The translations under genes and the position numbers were made by a program. A DNA stretch of 7,910 nucleotides from assembly GCA_937906765.1 (NCBI GenBank), contig CALCUV010000153.1, forward strand, positions 1-7,910, written 5' to 3'. The DNA is from an uncultured Prevotella sp. (GTDB lineage Bacteria; Bacteroidota; Bacteroidia; Bacteroidales; Bacteroidaceae). Position 1 is the stretch's first letter. The number at the start of each line of letters is the position of its first letter. This document shows, one piece after another, positions 7,201 through 7,910 of this stretch. The notes under the pieces are model-generated. The model was not told the origin of the DNA, did no database searches, and worked only from the letters and a program-made list of their open reading frames with translations.

Positions 7201-7660
7201 CAATTTCTGCAGCTGATGCCACATTAAAATAACCACCCTTAATCTTAAAACGAATCTGTCCGCATTCTACACCACCTAAATCAAATTCCGTAGGTGTTGA
7301 AACTCCATTAGGTTGATACGTACCAATAGATGTAAATGTGCTTCCAGATGTTTTATCTGAATATAATACTTCAACCTTAATCCAGTTACCATTGTCGCTA
7401 TTGTCGCAACGAGGTACATACTTTACATAGTCAACTTTTGATACTTCTTTCAGTTTCACCGTGAATGTCAAAGTGCTGAAATTTGTACCGCTATAAGGAC
7501 TATGCCACATAGTGTTGTAGTTGCCGTCAATGGCATACTTCGCTTCTTCTCCAGGTTGAGAAGCTGATGCTGTTGCCGAAGCAATAGCCACCTTTTTGTC
7601 TTGTGCTTCAGCGCCGAAAAAAGCACAGAAAGCAAGCAAAAGGAGTGCAAGTTTTTTCAT
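4289..7660 (-). CDS. Secreted M60-like (gluzincin) metallopeptidase with F5/8 type C domain
   Basis: This 1123-residue exported zinc peptidase is of the M60/enhancin-like group, whose characterised Bacteroides and Akkermansia members cleave mucin-type O-glycoproteins. A type I signal peptide spans residues 1-19 (MKKLALLLLAFCAFFGAEA, then QD); C12 follows F, so no lipobox is evident. Residues 24-157 look like an F5/8 type C/CBM32-like sandwich (AIDGNYNTMWHSPY at 43-56). The M60 region starts near 237 (TGVYLKAGES) and carries the zinc motif HEWGH at 446-450, with the third ligand probably E465 in SGCGE. Residues about 786-925 resemble a beta-trefoil/ricin-like module (YYRITSNGKGN, QIWCWEE, NIWKVQEV). 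Residues about 927-1080 match a sandwich module common at the ends of Prevotella secreted proteins (AIPGNIVPANEPVIFGG). The tail FYNLDGTKATKLQSGKIYI to the terminal KKILVK resembles short T9SS-like C-termini. No SusC/SusD genes are nearby. Mucin as substrate is inferred from the family. Confidence 0.92.
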   Translation of the reverse strand: MKKLALLLLAFCAFFGAEAQDKKVAIASATASASQPGEEAKYAIDGNYNTMWHSPYSGTNFSTLTFTVKLKEVSKVDYVKYVPRCDNSDNGNWIKVEVLYSDKTSGSTFTSIGTYQPNGVSTPTEFDLGGVECGQIRFKIKGGYFNVASAAEIEVYQIDNTKREAFATYFSDDLYSELKPEVTSSEGIEDADVKQLVDNLLTNADKYKKFRVGEYEAYMPTSTLRNMLKISSQYNNYENPTGVYLKAGESCLVVASGIGSASVGLKIKNWYENENSSSYALKNGLNYITATSEGNVFVDYYTANFETAPNVKLHFINAPVQGYWDQETMTNADWIEMLKGKKADDHSIIITRSKHAQTAYPVSAWLQHCPTNVDSTMTLYQQVQWAERDILGLERYGKQVKNRQLFYATNYGFMAAGSEGSYCNYTSLGGIMCPDSKRFDFWGVGHEWGHNNQVTPGFKWSGCGETTNNIYAAWAQLNFTGNRHSLRLEDEVSGVNDYSGMRGGRFQTYFEEGIRKGVAWQLQDGPDYHGATPNEITVQGQDANGKNTGTVKTTSRNYDHFVKLAPFWQLTLWGTLAGKCPDIVPMVIESIRTTDNYGSTYNTNGKQQINWMKIACDSTKINLLPFFEKAGMLRPINAYIEDYGAGWNIINEKMINDLKAYVAKQGYADFTEEINYINAHNFHIYRDNLKLEVPSTLGTGCSYSSGKVKVQHAQVKNAVAFETYNAAGELIRITMYGLGSDDAHSFTQVLYPGASNEADAAAYIMAVGYDGTRTKIYEMLNEVVTLTPNHYYRITSNGKGNVLTCGKGSEIGLDGSITWNLNRTTSSNSNYDQIWCWEERDGKTYLYNPQANHYAGGEGNSKMEKLYDKASAPAWNSVCVDEAKNLYVLNIDGTGNYLNAYSATETGFWSGGESDANNIWKVQEVKFISISVPESGYVNYCIPFPVSLEEGLTAYTISGHESLTYEGVAYDYALLEAIPGNIVPANEPVIFGGEKGGYRLTFVPGYSTELTQKNILKGVGIKQRFDKTTILSSFKNAEEAGTTSYITDASTTTVNVNKCYILKEDVNNLSKLYLAEKNTITAIESTTTTPESTKFYNLDGTKATKLQSGKIYITTEGKKILVK

Positions 7661-7822
7661 AATGTAAAGATATAAAAATTGTAATAAATGATTGTTGTTT
7701 AGATTTTTAATAGTTGTTATATGAAGTGACAGATAATGTGTATTAAATATTAATATTACGTATTCACGCTACAAAATTAAGAAAATACTACGATTATTAA
7801 AAAAACTTAAACACATTGTTTA
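7661..7822 (-). promoter_or_regulatory. Upstream region of the M60 peptidase gene with candidate -7 element
   Basis: This AT-rich non-coding stretch lies between the peptidase ATG and the tRNA terminator. On the minus strand TAATTTTG (7779-7772) matches the Bacteroidetes -7 consensus TAnnTTTG. A T-rich stretch lies near the -33 position, but no exact TTTG. If used, the 5' leader would be about 105 nt, long enough for post-transcriptional control; I see no recognisable riboswitch in it. Confidence 0.4.
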
Positions 7823-7859
7823 CAAAAAAAAAGTGAATTAGGTTTCCCTAATTCACTTT
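7823..7859 (-). terminator. Intrinsic terminator of the tRNA-Thr gene
   Basis: Read on the minus strand, a perfect 13-bp stem AAAGTGAATTAGG / CCTAATTCACTTT closes on a GAAA tetraloop (7859-7830). It is followed by a T run that, counted with the stem end, reaches nine Ts (7832-7824). Stem start and tRNA end are separated by one base, so the hairpin directly follows the mature tRNA sequence. On the plus strand the hairpin is followed by GAGCC, so it works only for the tRNA transcript. Confidence 0.92.
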
Positions 7860-7860
7860 G

Positions 7861-7910
7861 AGCCTCTTGTCGGATTCGAACCAACGACCCCGAGATTACA
7901 AATCACGTGC
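7861..7910 (-). tRNA. tRNA-Thr (anticodon UGU), 3' part, cut by the window edge
   Basis: The minus strand reads from the D-arm/anticodon boundary to the 3' end. The anticodon loop is TTTGTAA (U32, U33, anticodon UGU, A37, A38), decoding ACA and other Thr codons. The anticodon stem CGTGA/TCTCG has one T-T mismatch (positions 29-41). The T arm is GTTGG-TTCGAAT-CCGAC, with five pairs including one G-T. The acceptor strand is AAGAGGC with discriminator U, and no CCA is encoded (CAA follows), so CCA must be added enzymatically. The 5' acceptor strand and D arm lie outside the window, so the acceptor stem cannot be checked. An intrinsic terminator follows immediately. Confidence 0.9.

Noticed and set aside
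7661..7910. tRNA-associated integration site or integrative element boundary
   Set aside because: No integrase gene and no duplicate of the tRNA 3' end is visible in the window; the sequence next to the tRNA is an ordinary terminator.

Overview
The window looks like chromosomal DNA from a Bacteroidetes bacterium, most likely Bacteroidales and close to Prevotella/Bacteroides. This rests on the families present, on three copies of the Bacteroidetes-type -7 promoter element TAnnTTTG placed upstream of genes, on the absence of clear Shine-Dalgarno sites, and on the C-terminal modules of the large secreted peptidase, which resemble those of Prevotella surface proteins. The genus is an inference.

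Layout. At the left edge, on the minus strand, lie the first 33 codons of trmN6 (yfiC), the tRNA1(Val) A37 N6-methyltransferase. A 284-bp divergent intergenic region separates it from tgt (tRNA-guanine transglycosylase, 385-1521, +). That region holds four tandem 21-bp units at 150-233, each with a TTAAGT-N3-ACTTAA dyad. After tgt comes an LptF/LptG (YjgP/YjgQ) family permease gene (1650-2714, +). It is broken by two reading-frame changes, the second probably a small internal deletion. A complete DEAD-box RNA helicase of RhlE type follows (2853-4118, +). A 36-nt perfect palindrome (4230-4265) serves as terminator between it and the convergent minus-strand gene at 4289-7660. That gene encodes a 1123-residue secreted M60-like (gluzincin) metallopeptidase with an F5/8 type C carbohydrate-binding-like domain, predicted to attack mucin-type glycoproteins. 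At the right edge is the 3' part of a tRNA-Thr(UGU) gene on the minus strand, followed at once by a strong intrinsic terminator.

How the parts relate. The left side is housekeeping: two tRNA-modifying enzymes face away from one another across a shared regulatory region, followed by a lipopolysaccharide-transport permease and an RNA helicase. The right side is a stand-alone host-glycoprotein-degrading surface enzyme next to a tRNA gene. I see no phage genes, transposase, CRISPR array or obvious new defence system. The least explained features are the 21-bp dyad repeat array and the doubly broken lptG-like gene.
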